64,000 nt of DNA. It comes from Gnetum montanum. Its lineage: Eukaryota; Streptophyta; Gnetopsida; Gnetales; Gnetaceae. Both the position numbers and the translations under genes were made by a program. The notes beneath the pieces are model-generated. The model saw only the letters and a list, made by a program, of their open reading frames with translations. It made no database searches and was not told the origin of the DNA. Positions 43,680-55,385 of this stretch are shown here, piece after piece (within the stretch, counting starts at the first letter, position 1; every line of letters begins with the position of its first letter). The stretch is taken from positions 997,802 to 1,061,801 of the forward strand of contig MNCI01014495.1 of assembly GCA_015680685.1 (NCBI GenBank), in the 5' to 3' direction.

Positions 43680-44045
43680 TGTAGAACCACGACTTCACCA
43701 TGACTTGTGGGAAACATAAATACATTTCCAAGCCACCATGACTCATGGTGAGAAACCACAACTTGTAGTCTACTTGTGGTCTAAGATTTTTACTATCCTA
43801 AGACTCATGGGATAAAATTTGAGGTATAGGTAGTACCATAGAGGCCATCATATTCACCCCAACTTGTGGCCAGCTCGTGGTTTACTTAGAGTTTATTTTT
43901 CTTTGTTTCTAATAGACCATGACTAGTGGGAGGCTTATGGCATAACAACATGACTTGTGGTCAACCACCATGACTTGTGGTGGTAAAACACCATGACTCA
44001 TAGAATTGTAGAGTACAACCTTCTAGTCACTCGTGGTGACCAAAA
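43680..44045. repeat. Dispersed CCATGACTTGTGG repeats
   Basis: About nine variants of CCATGACT(T/C)(G/A)TGG occur within 365 bases (for example near 43699, 43737, 43879, 43916, 43950, 43969 and 43992), some flanked by CCACC and GTGG that form small palindromes. Spacing is irregular. Nature unknown; possibly a decayed minisatellite or part of an unidentified repeat. Confidence 0.55.
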
Positions 44046-44810
44046 TCGACTTCAATAAAGTTAAAATTTTTGTTGTAGCTAGTTCAAGCCATTGCCAACC
44101 TTTGACAATTCTTTAGACTCTCTCTTCTATATTGTTGATGTGATGCACTTTGAATTATCTTAATAATTATTAATTATTTTCCTCAGCTCAAGGCCCATAA
44201 AATAGGTTAACTTCCTTTTCCAAGGATTAGAGCCAAGTTTAAACCCCAAGCCTTATAAATTAAGAAAGAAACATCTTACCACCAGCACCAGCATCTCAAA
44301 TAATGTCCGTGAAAGATCGAAAAGGCAAACTCCGAATCTTAATAATATATTATTAGCCCATTCAGCAATGTATTTTTTGGTAACTCTAACTTATTTTTGT
44401 TCGCACATTTCATGAGGACAATCAGCCATGTTTGAGGAGGTATATTTTTTTATAACTTTCAATTATTTTACCTTCCGGTTTCTTTGTTTTGCAACCGTTA
44501 ACACAGAGCACTATGGCATTGTTTAACTTCATTATAGATTTCAATTATCATTTATTTCTTTAATATCGTAAAGTTTTTGAGTTGAAATAAGCACCAGGAA
44601 TCGAGTCCACCCTTCTAAATCTTAATACATGGAATTGCCCACGTTATGCGTGCATCTTGCGTTTCGACTTTCCGCTTAGAAGCTCTGTTGAGCATTTCGC
44701 TGCATAATTTAAACTCGGAATTGCAGATCGGATCTTTGCATACGAAGGATTTGAATTGGAATTCACTCCACAATTTCGAGAGCAACAGGTCTCTAATCCT
44801 CGAGTCTGCA
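44046..44810 (+). promoter_or_regulatory. Upstream region of the DUF7815-type gene
   Basis: Less repetitive DNA leading to exon 1. The last ~170 bases are CpG-richer than the surroundings, as for a gene start. An in-frame upstream ATG at 44646 would add 55 residues without similarity to the family; no clear TATA box was identified. Confidence 0.45.
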
Positions 44811-47800
44811 ATGGCGGTGGAAACGCAGACGTCCGCGCTGGTAGAAAAAATCCGCAAGAAATTGCTGGACAATGCGAAATGGAAATCGGACGAAAATAAC
44901 GAAGCACAAGTAACACAAACAGAAGAAGAAGCAGATCAGGAAGAAGATGCAGTTCGAGTGCCAACATTAGAGGAGATCGTAGCAAATGCGATGCCGGGGG
45001 CGTTTCGATGCCCGCAGTGCAAGGCCGCGTATGTTCGAGGCCCTAATTCGCGATTCTGCGTAGCCTGCGGCGTCTCCAGAGGCGGAGATGCTTCTTCCTT
45101 TAACATCTTCTTTGGCTCCACCTACGCTTTCCGCCTTCTTTGCTCCACGTTCGATTCCGAAGACGCTGTAAGTTTTTATGATTGTTTCGTTTCCTTTGGA
45201 TTTCTTTCTAAGCTAAAATAGTTGCTCAACACAGCTAGATCGTGGAATTGGTTGACTCGAATGTCATTCCGATGGTTCCGTGTATCTCTCGCTCAAGATT
45301 TTGGTTTTTGTGTAGTAATTTTTTCCTCGTGAAGTAAGAAAAAGTTTATAAATTGACCCCTATTTGCTTGAGCATTACATCAATGATAATTTGTTATGTT
45401 TTACTTTTTTAAAATATGCTGAGGCATTGTAACTATCCAACAAATCCTTTGGGTCGAAATAAAAATTTCCGATTCCAGTTTCTATTAATAAAATAATAGC
45501 ATATTTATCTGTATAATAGTTTTTAGGCATTCTGCAGGTGTTCCGGTTGTTTCTCGGAAATTAGCGCTCTGCGTCAAAATTATATACCCTTAAAAGATAC
45601 GGTCATGTGGAAGAAACAATTCGGTTAGTTTTCATTGCAGCAGTTTGGGGTCGGTATTCTTGACAAAGCAACTAAGCATTAGCCAACGCGTTTAGGTTGA
45701 TGGGTACCCAGCTGAGTATGTAATTTTCGTGGATTTTACCTTAAAATAAATAAAAAACAAAGAAGCTTTCCAAACAGTTCGTTGTACATTTCAGTTTTTG
45801 TGGTACAATGCTGTCTTTGAGGCCTTTGGGCAGGCACATTTATGAAAAATCATGATAGTAGGAGTTGCAGATGTTTTGAAGCTTGAAACGTTTTTCTAAC
45901 ATTTTGGTAGTTCAGCAGTACACACATATAGAAAATAGATTCATGAGTCCTCCGGATTGATTGATGGAAGTGTAGGTATGCGATCTGTCAATGTACCTAA
46001 AGTCATGATTAAAATCTCAGGGGAAATGAGCATAACAGATTTATCACTTTGTCACCACATGGTGGCTTAATCCCAACAACGTGGGCAGTTTAAGGTAGTG
46101 GAAGGATTTGATGAATGTTAATAGGTTGATTCAACCTTGATTTTTTTGGTTGGGCTCTGTCATTTTGCCTCACACTTGGTTTTGCTGACATATGTAGATG
46201 TCATTTTGTAGCTTCATCTCAACAACATGGGCAGTTTAAGGTGGGGGAAGGAATTGATAATGATAATAGGTTAATGCAACCCTGAGCTTTGCCTCACACT
46301 TCGTTTTGCTGATACATGCAAAATTATTTTAGGTCATTGGAAGTCCTGGTACCAAAGATCGTAAACTACCGTAGTAATTGAAAGTGCTATGGTACCAATC
46401 AATTTGCTGGAGTATATCTTACAAAATTTTATAAAATTTCTTGTTAAATGGCATATGATTAACAGCAGTGAAGGAACCAACACAATTCTGATTTGACAGT
46501 ATTGGCTGCCCTTGAACTTTAACTTCAAAAGAAGCAGGCAATCCTGTATTCTGTACATTGATATAAACTCTTCTGGTTTTCCCAAGTACTTTACATCCTA
46601 ATTATGGTGATTTGTTGAGTTTTTTTATGGAAACCTTTTTTGCTTAAAAGGTTATTTCTGACATAGCTGTTTTTTTTTTTGGCATGCCCAACCTGGCTTA
46701 CTCTACTGATAATTTTTGCAAGGTATTTTACTTTACTGATGTTTAGGATGTTAAAATGCTACATTGGTCAGGTGATGAATAATTTATAAGCTACATTTGC
46801 TGTGAGCTTCTAAGTTCTATTTGATGACTATATAAACAACAACATCGTGAGGCATATCTAGAGCCTAGAACCATGACTTAGTTTCTGAAAACTATGGCCT
46901 TGCTCCCTATATGTAACAATGCTGCCCTTGGTAAACACCCTTCAGCACCACCTGAGAGTTCCAACAACAGCAAGATGAGAGGGTGGACTCAAGGTGGACT
47001 ATGCCTTAATGCTCAGCACCCTCTGTCATAACATAGTACACAACATTAGCGAATGGTTAGATGTGTTAGTACAGTCATAGTATTAATTATGCAACCAGAC
47101 CAGCTAGGCGCATGCATACATACACACAACAAACACTCAACACATTGACTCCCTTAGAAGGATTATGAAACGTTCCTATACTAACACATCTAGTCCCAAG
47201 CCCAACTTTGAAGAGAGGGCGGTGGCCCAAGCATTGAAGCCAAAGCTCCTCCACAAGCCTACATATCTTTGTGATGAGGTTCACAAGGAATTAGGGCCCA
47301 TCTAGTTCTAAATGATTGTTTAAGTAGCATGGAACCCCAAAGGATCTCTATGCTCCTCCAGCCCTTGTTTTGGAGGAAAATAACCTTCGATCCACCAACA
47401 AGGTATGTTTTCCTACACTCTCCCCTACTTGAAAAAAGTGACATCCTCAAAGCGTACATTGTTTCAAATGTGAAAAATCGCAAATGGATATCAAGGGACT
47501 TTGAACATCTAGAAGCCCATTTGACAGTTGTAGACAGGAAGGTCCAACGGTTAGGGTCCTTCAACCATGAAGCCAAAGTGTTGGAGTCATATCATCGTCC
47601 AACAGAGGCTTAAAGAGGTTCGTGCAACCTAGGTTTAGAAAGAAGAGGTTTGTCCTATTTCAGCAAACTATACCAACCTTTCTACCCATAGCAAAATCTA
47701 CTCACTTGACATGTGAGCCAGTCCTCTAGCTCTGGTTGTGAAATGAGAGAGTAGAGTTGATCCTTCTACAACCAAGGGGAGGCTATTTGTGCCTTGGGGA

Positions 47801-50800
47801 ACCACTCTCCATATCTAGTGATAGCCTTTTACCAACATGTGTAGGGAACTTGGGGTCTAGCCTCACTATAGCATCACCCAACTTCATAGTTAAAAGGGGA
47901 GACACATTGATTCTCTGCCACTTAAAAGTGGTCCGTCTTGGATCCACTTGGCACCTTCAAGCCTATTACACATTCTCCCTTTTTTTCTCAAGTGGCACTA
48001 TGACTCCATCATCTAAGGGTTGCCTTTGGCTAGCCACCCATGTATATTCACAAAGGAAATCAATGTGGTTTTTAGTGTAGAAATTTGCAATGAATGTTTG
48101 CTTGTTCTTGAGAGTCTATCATTATTCCTAGGTATCCTCCCTTGAGGATGTGCCTTGCCAGTATATAAGGAACTCAACTTTCTGATCCAGAGTGCATCTT
48201 GTGGTGCACATGTTGACGATGGAGTGAATCTGTCGTCCTTTCATAGCTTATATGTTTGGAGGTCCTTTGGACCTAAGTGTGGAGGGGTTAGTCTCCCTGA
48301 GATTGAACTTTTTGAGCATAGACACATGGAAGATTGGATGATATTTCGCCAGATAAGCTAATAGTTGGAATTTGTAGACAATTGGATTGACACAAGCGAG
48401 CACCTTAAAAGGTTCATCATAACGTCTAAGAAACTTTTGACTAGTACCTTTCTTTGGCCTCATCAGAGTTGAAGGTTTATGTTGTGGGTTTGATGGTTGG
48501 TCATCAGTTGGGGTTTTCGGGGCAGTCTTGAGCAACATGGTTCCTAGAGTAGACAAGAGACCATACGTTTGGATGCCTAGGAGGATTATTAGTAGGTCCT
48601 CCAAAATGTGGGTGCTTATCACCAAACTAGTCATAGCCTTTGGGAGCTCGCTGCTTTCCATTACCTTGGTAAGATGCCTATGAACTAGAGGCAATGGCAA
48701 GATGTGGTTCCTAAAAGCCGCCTCCAAAATTTCTATCACCTGACCCATCGGATCTATCACTAGACCTCTTGCCATGTTGAGGTGCCTCCAGTCCAGCCTT
48801 TTCCTGCTTCTAGGGCTTTGTATCTACTACCAAACTTGTTGCGAATTCCAGTTTCTGTATGTAGTTAGAGATCTTATGAGTCTTGATCTCTTGTTGGACC
48901 CACAGTTTTAGGCACTGATAAAGAGACATAATTTCATCTCCTCGCCCAGAACAGGGATTTGCAAGACCACTTCTTGGTATTCATGAAGATAATCCTTCAG
49001 CTTCCTTGTCTGTTGGAGTTCTCTCAATTTCACCCAAGCTTTATCAATGGAAGTGCCTGGGCATAAGTTTTCAACAAGAGTAGTCTTGAGATCATCCCAA
49101 GTTTCAATTGACTTCCTAGCCATCCCTGACTTCATTTCATGAACAATGCCTAGCCACCATGTCTAAGCCACACCACTGAGGAATTGGGAGGCAATGTTGA
49201 TTTTCATCTTTTCAGGATAGTCGTTCATCTCAAGGAAGCGCTCCATCTTAAAAATGAAGGTATCCAAGAGTTTGCCATCTCGATTGCCCTTATACATTTT
49301 AGGTTCTTTAGCTTGAAACTTTTGGGTCAACCACCCCAAACCAGATGCCATTGCTTTTGCTTGAACAGCCACATGATCTTTTAGTTTCTTGTTCCTCACT
49401 TCTAACCTTCTTACATGAGCCTCTAGAAGGAACACTTGTTGCAAGAGGTTACCTGTCAAGACTTGGATATCGTCAACAATGTCATCCATCCATTCAACCT
49501 GATTCCAAAGCACAAAATTTTGGGCTGTGGAGAGCTTTTGCTCAGTACCAAAATTTAGTTCCCACATATATGAAATGTCCAACCCATCAACAAAATCCTA
49601 CATCATCTTAACCCTCTCAGCCATTGGCAAATGGCTGACGATCATATTGTCAGTTTCAAAAAGTTGTCCCCACAGCTATTGTACCTTGTCAAGGGAGTCA
49701 AGATCCCTAATAGGTATTTTGCCATTGTCGCTGACATTCTCTGATTCAGGAGTCACATAATGTGTCTCGTCATGCATATGCTGCTCCTTGTCATCATGAG
49801 GGACAAAGTTTGCAGGAGCCTCACTAGAGATGTTGCTCCCCTTGCTCTTTTTCTTTTGCGCCATGGCTCTCTTAACAACAAACCACAAACCACCATCAAA
49901 CCCATAACATGAACCTTTGCTCTGATACTAAGTGTAACAATGCTGCCCTTGGTAAACACCGTTCAACACCACCAGAATGTTCCAACAGCAGCAATATGAG
50001 AGGGTGGAGTCAAGGTAGACTACACCTTAATGCTCAACATATTGTGTCACAACATATTACACAATCCATTAACCAATGGATAGACGTGTTAGTACGATCA
50101 TAACATTAATTACGCAACTAGAACAACCAGGCATATGCATACACACACACAGCGAATACATGACACATTGACTCCCTTAGAAGGAATGTGATATGTTCTT
50201 ATATTAATGCATCTAGTCCTAAGCCTAACTCTGAAGAGAGGGTGGTGGCCCAAGCATCAAAGCTAAAGCTCCTCCATAAATCTACATATCGTTGTGATGA
50301 GGTTCCCAAGGAATCAGGGCCCATATAGTGCTAAATGATGGTTAAAGTAGCAGAGAACCCCAAAGGATCTCCATGCTCCTCTAGCCCTTGTGTTGCAGGG
50401 AAACAACTTTCAATCCACCAACAAGACATGTTTTCCTACACTATTTTTAAGAAAATAGTTGATAAATGTTATTGAGGTTCAATTACAGTTCCACCTTTGA
50501 TTTAAACATTTACCATGAATCATAATGTGAAACTTTATGTACTGAAGATCTTGTTTCCTCTACTATGGAAAATACTGTTTTTGTTATGTTATAACTAGTA
50601 TTGTGATACATGAACAAATAATATAGGACAGCAATTGTAATGGTAGACATACACCTCAGGTGCAACTGTCTTGTTCACACAGGTAAACAATTTGCTAAAC
50701 ATGTGTTCCATCAAATAATTTCATGAAGTTTGCAGGCAGCTACAACTTTGAAGCGCGAAGGAGGTTCATCATTCAAGAACAATAAAGGACAAGACGGATT

Positions 50801-52103
50801 GAGTACCAGTGATATCAGCAGTTTGGAATTGAAATGGTCTGACAATGAGTTCAGACCATCCAGGCAGGAGTCCAGCATTGCACAAGCTACAAGTTCAAAG
50901 GCTATCCTTCCTACGGGAATAGATTTAGATGCATTTTTTGATAAACAAAAGCCACGAGAAGTATTGAATTTTGGTAAAGAGAGCCTCGTTCCAACGAATA
51001 GCAGGTCTGGTATGCAGCATGATATGGCTGTAGAGAATGTGGCTCAAGTTAAGGATGATGAAAGCATGTATCCATTCCCTGAAAATGTGCATCAAAAGGG
51101 TTCAGAACAGGACCATGCGGCCAACGATAGTTCTGCTCCTTGGAAAGCAGATTTTGAAATGTTTGAAACGGGAGTCAGAGATGGGTCATTTCAGAATAGG
51201 AATGCTGCAGATGGATCTGGGTTGCTGAATCATAAGGTTGATACGCAAAGTGACTCGGCTGAAAACTCTAATTTGTTTTCTGCTTTTCCCAGTGATAATC
51301 TGCTTAACACACCAGAAGCGAAACCTGCGTTGCCCAAAATTGACAGCAGCATCTCAACTGTAGACATTGAAGACTTTTTTGGAAATCGTGGTAAGACTTC
51401 AACTGGGGCCCCAATTGTAGATGATATGGCTGAAGGTGATTCCTTGTTTGGTGTGAAGGGTACCAACAGTGGGAATACTTCAATTCCCAATGCAAACAGT
51501 GTTCAAGAAACAGATTGGCCCGATTCATTTACGTGGGCCAGTGATCAAGATCAACTTTCAAGTTCTTGGACACAGAAAAATTCTTCATACCAGAGTCATG
51601 ATTCAGTCAAAGCTGCTCAGAATGGCACGAATGACCTCTTGAACCTTTTTGAAACAGATAACTCCTTTCCAACATCAACAAATGATAACCGGTCATCTAG
51701 TAAGAATGACATTCCATATGAGGTTGATTTGTTTAACAGGTATGTAAATATGATACATTAGCTAATGTTCTGATAACTAAGTTATGTACAATTATAACGG
51801 TGCTTGATTATTACATTGTATGCGTTTCCAAGTTTCGATAGGTTAACTGGAATCTTTTATACATACATCTTGTGGACATCTAAGATGTCGAGTTGCACTT
51901 CTTTCAGGTTAGAAGAGAATAAGCTGCTTGGTAGTGAAGTGGCTGTCACAGCTCCTCAGGATCATGGCAGTGCAGTTAACATAAATACGGCCCAAAGTTC
52001 TTTTAGTACAGATTCTAATAGAGTGGTGGAATCTTTACTTTCTGGAGTTCATGATCTTTCGTTTATGCTTGCCGATCATTTAGTTATACCTAGCAGCCAA
52101 TGA
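44811..52103 (+). CDS. DUF7815-type zinc-ribbon protein, three exons
   Basis: Exons 44811-45167, 50736-51739 and 51908-52103 join in frame (intron 1 phase 0, GT at 45168, AG at 50734-50735; intron 2 between 51740 and 51907, GT/AG) to give about 518 residues. Residues ~62-100 hold a zinc ribbon: C-P-Q-C and, 20 residues on, C-V-A-C, in the context 'VPTLEEIVANAMPGAFRCPQC'-like (shortened) and 'SSFNIFFGSTYAFRLL', which matches the plant DUF7815 family. The long middle is Ser/Asp/Asn-rich and probably disordered, with short acidic 'DLDAFFD' and 'DIEDFFG' motifs. The end 'HDLSFMLADHLVIP' is the conserved C-terminal motif of the family. Biochemical role unknown. I chose ATG 44811 because family members start shortly before this ribbon. 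The only gene here with no visible defect. Confidence 0.85.
45168..46911 (+). other. Intron 1 before the inserted element
   Basis: AT-rich intron sequence without a supportable gene. A ~75-base segment with 'AACAACATGGGCAGTTTAAGGT' words occurs twice (about 46070-46140 and 46205-46290). The donor is CT|GTAAGT. Confidence 0.6.
46912..47417 (-). mobile_element. 3' LTR of element P
   Basis: 506 bases, TGTAAC to CCTACA; similar to 49933-50440 with scattered substitutions. The reverse-strand polypurine tract AGTAGGGGAGAG abuts it at 47418-47429. Confidence 0.88.
48250..48775 (-). pseudogene. Integrase C-terminal fragment, element P
   Basis: The end of this 175-codon frame ('KFLRRYDEPFKVLACVNPIVY', 'HPIFHVSMLKKF'; shown in parts) is the GPF/Y-type C-terminal module of chromovirus integrases. 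The first two thirds (48480-48775) are not integrase; they probably read across the deletion junction. No catalytic core is present. A chromodomain was not recognised after it. Confidence 0.8.
48900..49888 (-). pseudogene. gag of element P
   Basis: Probable start ATG at 49864 (MAQKKKSKG). Frames 49676-49888, 49163-49582 and 48908-49135 give, in order, an acidic N-terminus, a coiled-coil-like part ('HVRRLEVRNKKLKDHV'), then 'PKMYKGNRDGKLLDTFIFKM' and 'WDDLKTTLVENLCPG', matching the Retrotrans_gag core of chromoviruses. Frame breaks separate them. The C-terminal zinc knuckle is lost in the deletion. Confidence 0.82.
49919..49932 (-). promoter_or_regulatory. Primer-binding site, element P (tRNA-iMet-like)
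   Basis: Minus strand TTAGTATCAGAGCA next to the LTR resembles TGGTATCAGAGC, the initiator-Met primer site of many plant elements; this sets P apart from the tRNA-Asp-type elements. Confidence 0.75.
49933..50440 (-). mobile_element. 5' LTR of element P
   Basis: 508 bases; see 46912-47417. Confidence 0.88.
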
Positions 52104-52470
52104 CGGATTTTACAGGCTTGTTACGGTTGTCACCATAATATTGTAAAATGTTAAAGCATTTTATGGTTTTGTGTTTAAAAAGAAGTCCGAGCCTTTATTC
52201 TTTATGAGTTATATTGTCCCAGAGAGCACACTAATTCAAACCAAACAAGTGAATTCATTGAAGGGTCGAGATTCTGAAAATGCGTATTGGACTAGATTGT
52301 GTCAGAGGACACACCGATTCAAAGTAACAAGCGAATTCATTGATGGATCGAGAGATTCTGAAAATGCTTTGAAATTTATGGGATACCCTTTATTCTTTAT
52401 GAGTTATATTGGGTCAGAAAATATACCAATTCAACAATTGTTTGCACAATGCTTGTTTATTTAGCCACAG
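52104..52470 (+). other. 3' flank of the DUF7815-type gene with diverged duplication
   Basis: Probably 3' untranslated region at first. The words TTTATTCTTTATGAGTTATA (about 52191 and 52389) and GAATTCATTGA...TCGAGA...TTCTGAAAATGC (about 52251 and 52336) each occur twice, pointing to an old ~85-200-base duplication. No further gene. Confidence 0.5.
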
Positions 52471-52973
52471 CAAGGTAGATGTAAACTACTAAACAAAAAT
52501 GCCTATGATAAACAATGAATATACTTCATTGTTGTTACAAGAGTGGAGACAGGAATTCAATCTACAACCTTCCAAGATATAATTATATAATTAAAAATAT
52601 ATGAGGGTTAAAATTGAAAATGTAACAATATGTGCTTTAGATCATATTGCTAATGTGATATTTTGGTAGTATTGAAAGAAAAAAATACCATCATGCTTCA
52701 AGGTCAACTTGAACTTGTAATTGGTTGTAAACAAAATAGCATCTTTATTAGTTGAGCTATATTTTCATTCATCATCATCATTATAATTGGAGGTTACCTA
52801 GAAAAGTTTTCTTGTTATTTGCTTCTATCAAGAGTTAAAGCTTCATTGATTCATATATTTATCATATCTATTGTTTTGGTTTTTCTTTTGATGGGTATCT
52901 TGAAATTATGATGTGATAATTTTCTTTGAGAAGCTTATTGTATAGTCGAATTAGAACTTTATAGGGTGCATGA

Positions 52974-53106
52974 ACCTCAAAATAATTATAATATAGGTAC
53001 ACCACAAGATATATAGTTCAATTAGAACTTTATAACTTAGCATTGCCCACCAAAATCAAACCCATGATTTTGAGCTTTCAAATTAAGAGTGTTATGATTA
53101 GGCTAA
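52974..53106 (-). mobile_element. tRNA-derived SINE copy (reverse)
   Basis: On the minus strand TTAGCCTAATCATAACACTC corresponds to box A and ATGGGTTTGATTTTGGTGGG to box B of a Pol III promoter, followed by the tail 'GTTCTAATTGAACTATATATC' in shortened form. A forward fragment of the same tail follows at 53110-53185. Confidence 0.65.
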
Positions 53107-53109
53107 ATG

Positions 53110-53185
53110 GACTATATATCTTGGGGTGTATCTATGTTACAATATTAATTTCTTTTTATTTTGGAGGCTTAAGCTTCAACATTTG
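53110..53185 (+). mobile_element. SINE tail fragment
   Basis: ACTATATATCTTGGGGTGTA and what follows is the 3' half of the SINE family, forward, directly abutting the reverse copy. Confidence 0.5.
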
Positions 53186-53894
53186 TTGCTATTTGTTCTT
53201 TAATTTTGATTGATGTATTCTTTTATTTTTAGAGAGAGTTTTCTCCTTCTCTTTACAAGAAACCCTTTAGTAAGAAGTGAAAATCTATGAGGGCACTTTC
53301 GAATAAGGGCAAGGCCTTATGCTTTTCCTACCCCAAAGGGAAAGTTTTTTAGGATTAGTTGTAAGGATTGAAACCTAAAAAGGCATTCCCAAAATCATGA
53401 GGTTATTTCTTTAGACTCTCTCTTTGATGATTTGATATCTACCATAATCTCTTTTATCCTCATATTAATATATTGGAATATGAATATATATGGTGGAAAA
53501 GTAAAAAAAAATCTTTCGATATTTGAATACAAGGGAGTTGGGGAGTAGTAATGATTCTTCAAAAAAGCTTGGTTCTCTGAGTAGCCATTTCTAAATCTAC
53601 ATAGTTGTGTGTGTCCATGCATATCCTTTGTCTTTGTAGTATTCGTGTAATTCTTCTTTTGCTCCTCTTCCTCAATGGTAAGGTAAGCAATCAACTGAAC
53701 CAAAAATATAAATAAAAAATGAATCAAACCATAGTGAATTGAACTGAGGTAACAAAGAAGTTGTTCTTATGGGTATAAATAAACCCAATCATCAACCCTC
53801 CTATGTTGTTTCAGTGAGCACAAGTATCTTGTTTAATTTGATTTTTTGGCCTTTATTTTGGCCAAGAAGCCAACTACCAATTCTAGATCAATAG
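53186..53894. other. Noncoding DNA
   Basis: AT-rich. 53270-53400 shares words (GGCAAGGCCTTATG-like, AAGGATTGAAACCTAAAAAGGC) with the reverse of the repeated unit at 61340-61745. Open frames on the minus strand are not supported as genes. Confidence 0.45.
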
Positions 53895-54025
53895 TGCTAA
53901 ATAATATTTTGTACATAACACAAGTCGAGCCTATTGATAACGCTAAATAATATTATGTCCATAATGTTCTGGAAGAGCCAATAAGTAACACTAAATAATA
54001 TTTCATCCATAACACCAACATATTT
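53895..54025. repeat. Tandem repeat, ~48-base unit, three copies
   Basis: GCTAAATAATATT...CATAA starts at 53895, 53942 and 53990 with GAGCC(T/A)AT between units. Confidence 0.75.
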
Positions 54026-54447
54026 GCCCCAAGAGAATCCACAACTTCTATGTTTAAAGGATCATCACCCAAGCCACAATGTTCATTTTGCTAAGTAATG
54101 TCTCGGGAGGCTTGGTAGATTAGTGAAACCCTAACCTATACAAGTGGCTGCATCCAACCATGACTTCTATGTTTATGTAATGAATTTTGGATGGACAAGG
54201 GAAGCATGCATGGAAAACAACAATTTACCATTCCATAGAGCAAGCTTTATGAAATGATGTTGAGACCTTGTTAGGGTATAAAATTAAATTGCCAAATTGT
54301 TTCCTTATTGAAGATTGGAGGACAGGATAGTAGCAACTAAGTAATTAGATTATTTATCTCAAAAAGCAGTGGTAGAGAACATGATAAAATATGAATGATA
54401 TTGATTTTGCCCCACTTCCATCATTTGTATATATAAAACAAAATAAA

Positions 54448-54501
54448 TATTCAAATGAAAAAGATGATGATAAATATTCAAATGAAAAAGATGATGATAA
54501 A
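54448..54501. repeat. Tandem duplication, 27-base unit
   Basis: TATTCAAATGAAAAAGATGA begins at 54448 and again at 54475; the units look identical. Confidence 0.85.
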
Positions 54502-54978
54502 TGAGCATTGGCTTGCAATGGCTGTCATAAGAAGATTGTTATGCATGATCCTGAAAGCCCCTTCTTTATCCATGGGAATGCCAAAGATGGAAAATGAGGA
54601 ACTAATTGGTAGGTAGATTAGCAAAGGAATCGGATTTGAAAATTTAAGGTTTGACTTAAGCGAAGATACTTCAATACACGGTTGAATTTTTTTTTTCTTG
54701 TGCAGTTTTCCTTACCATATCCTATATTAAATTACAACTACCCTACATCGCCATCAGATTTCTTGGATATTGTCCGTGACGTCCATTTTCATTCACCTGC
54801 TCTGGGTTATATCAAGAAATAGCATTCAACATTTGTGCTTCCATTACCTGCGGATGGTCTCGCCGTACTTACCTAACCAATGTTAAAAAAACCTCTAACC
54901 TCTACGCGTCAGAATTGAATGCTTGTATAGGCAGAAAAATGGTGGAGCAACTTTCAACCGTGGCAAGCTGAACAATCC

Positions 54979-55254
54979 ATGCAGACACGGGTTTTGGGTC
55001 ATACTCTTACTCCACGACTCTGGATTTTAATGGATCATGGGACGTACACCATTTGTATCATCATCCGCATGTTACCGATCCCGGAATATTTAAGTTTTGA
55101 GGGAAAGGACTTCATTATAAGGTGTTTGAGAATGGAGTCGGTGGAAAGAGCAACTGTTTCAGATCCTATGTTCCATCCATTTGTAGGTAATGTTCCTTCT
55201 GTTGCTGTGCCTAATTATCCGCAGCAGTTGATTACCTCCAAGCAAGTCTGCTGA
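54979..55254 (+). pseudogene. MAPKKK-like kinase C-terminal fragment
   Basis: A 91-codon frame. The part 'PIPEYLSFEGKDFI', 'CLRMESVERAT', 'HPFVGN' is the end of a protein-kinase domain (subdomains X-XI) as in plant YODA/ANP-type MAPKKKs, which read 'IP..LS...KDFI..CL......RPTA..LL.HPF'. The usual Arg-Pro is Arg-Ala here. No ATP-binding or catalytic loop lies upstream in any frame. It is a remnant, perhaps from a retrocopy or a captured piece; the first ~33 residues match nothing. Confidence 0.65.
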
Positions 55255-55385
55255 CTTGATATTTCATCATTTTTATGAAGAGAATTCACATCATTTTATA
55301 CATGAAATTTCAGGAATCAGCACCTCTTACTTCAAATATTGCTTATGCACATTGAATTTGTATCGATATGCTTACTGTTGTAATG

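Larger units (their letters stand above)
46912..50440 (-). mobile_element. Element P: internally deleted chromovirus-like Ty3/gypsy in intron 1
   Basis: Direct repeats 46912-47417 and 49933-50440 (TGTAACAATGC to TTTTCCTACA) are its LTRs. The flanks CTATA (46907-46911) and CTATT (50441-50445) are a near-perfect target duplication. Minus orientation: primer site at 49919-49932, gag 49864 to about 48900, then a jump directly to the integrase C-terminus (48250-48775). Zinc knuckle, protease, RT, RNase H and most of integrase are missing. Antisense to the host gene, the orientation usually tolerated in introns. Confidence 0.88.

Noticed and set aside
48480-48775. New domain N-terminal to the integrase end in element P
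   Set aside because: No recognisable motif; more likely a reading across the internal deletion junction.
53395-53727. Minus-strand ORF of 110 codons
   Set aside because: Low-complexity reading of AT-rich DNA overlapping a dispersed repeat.
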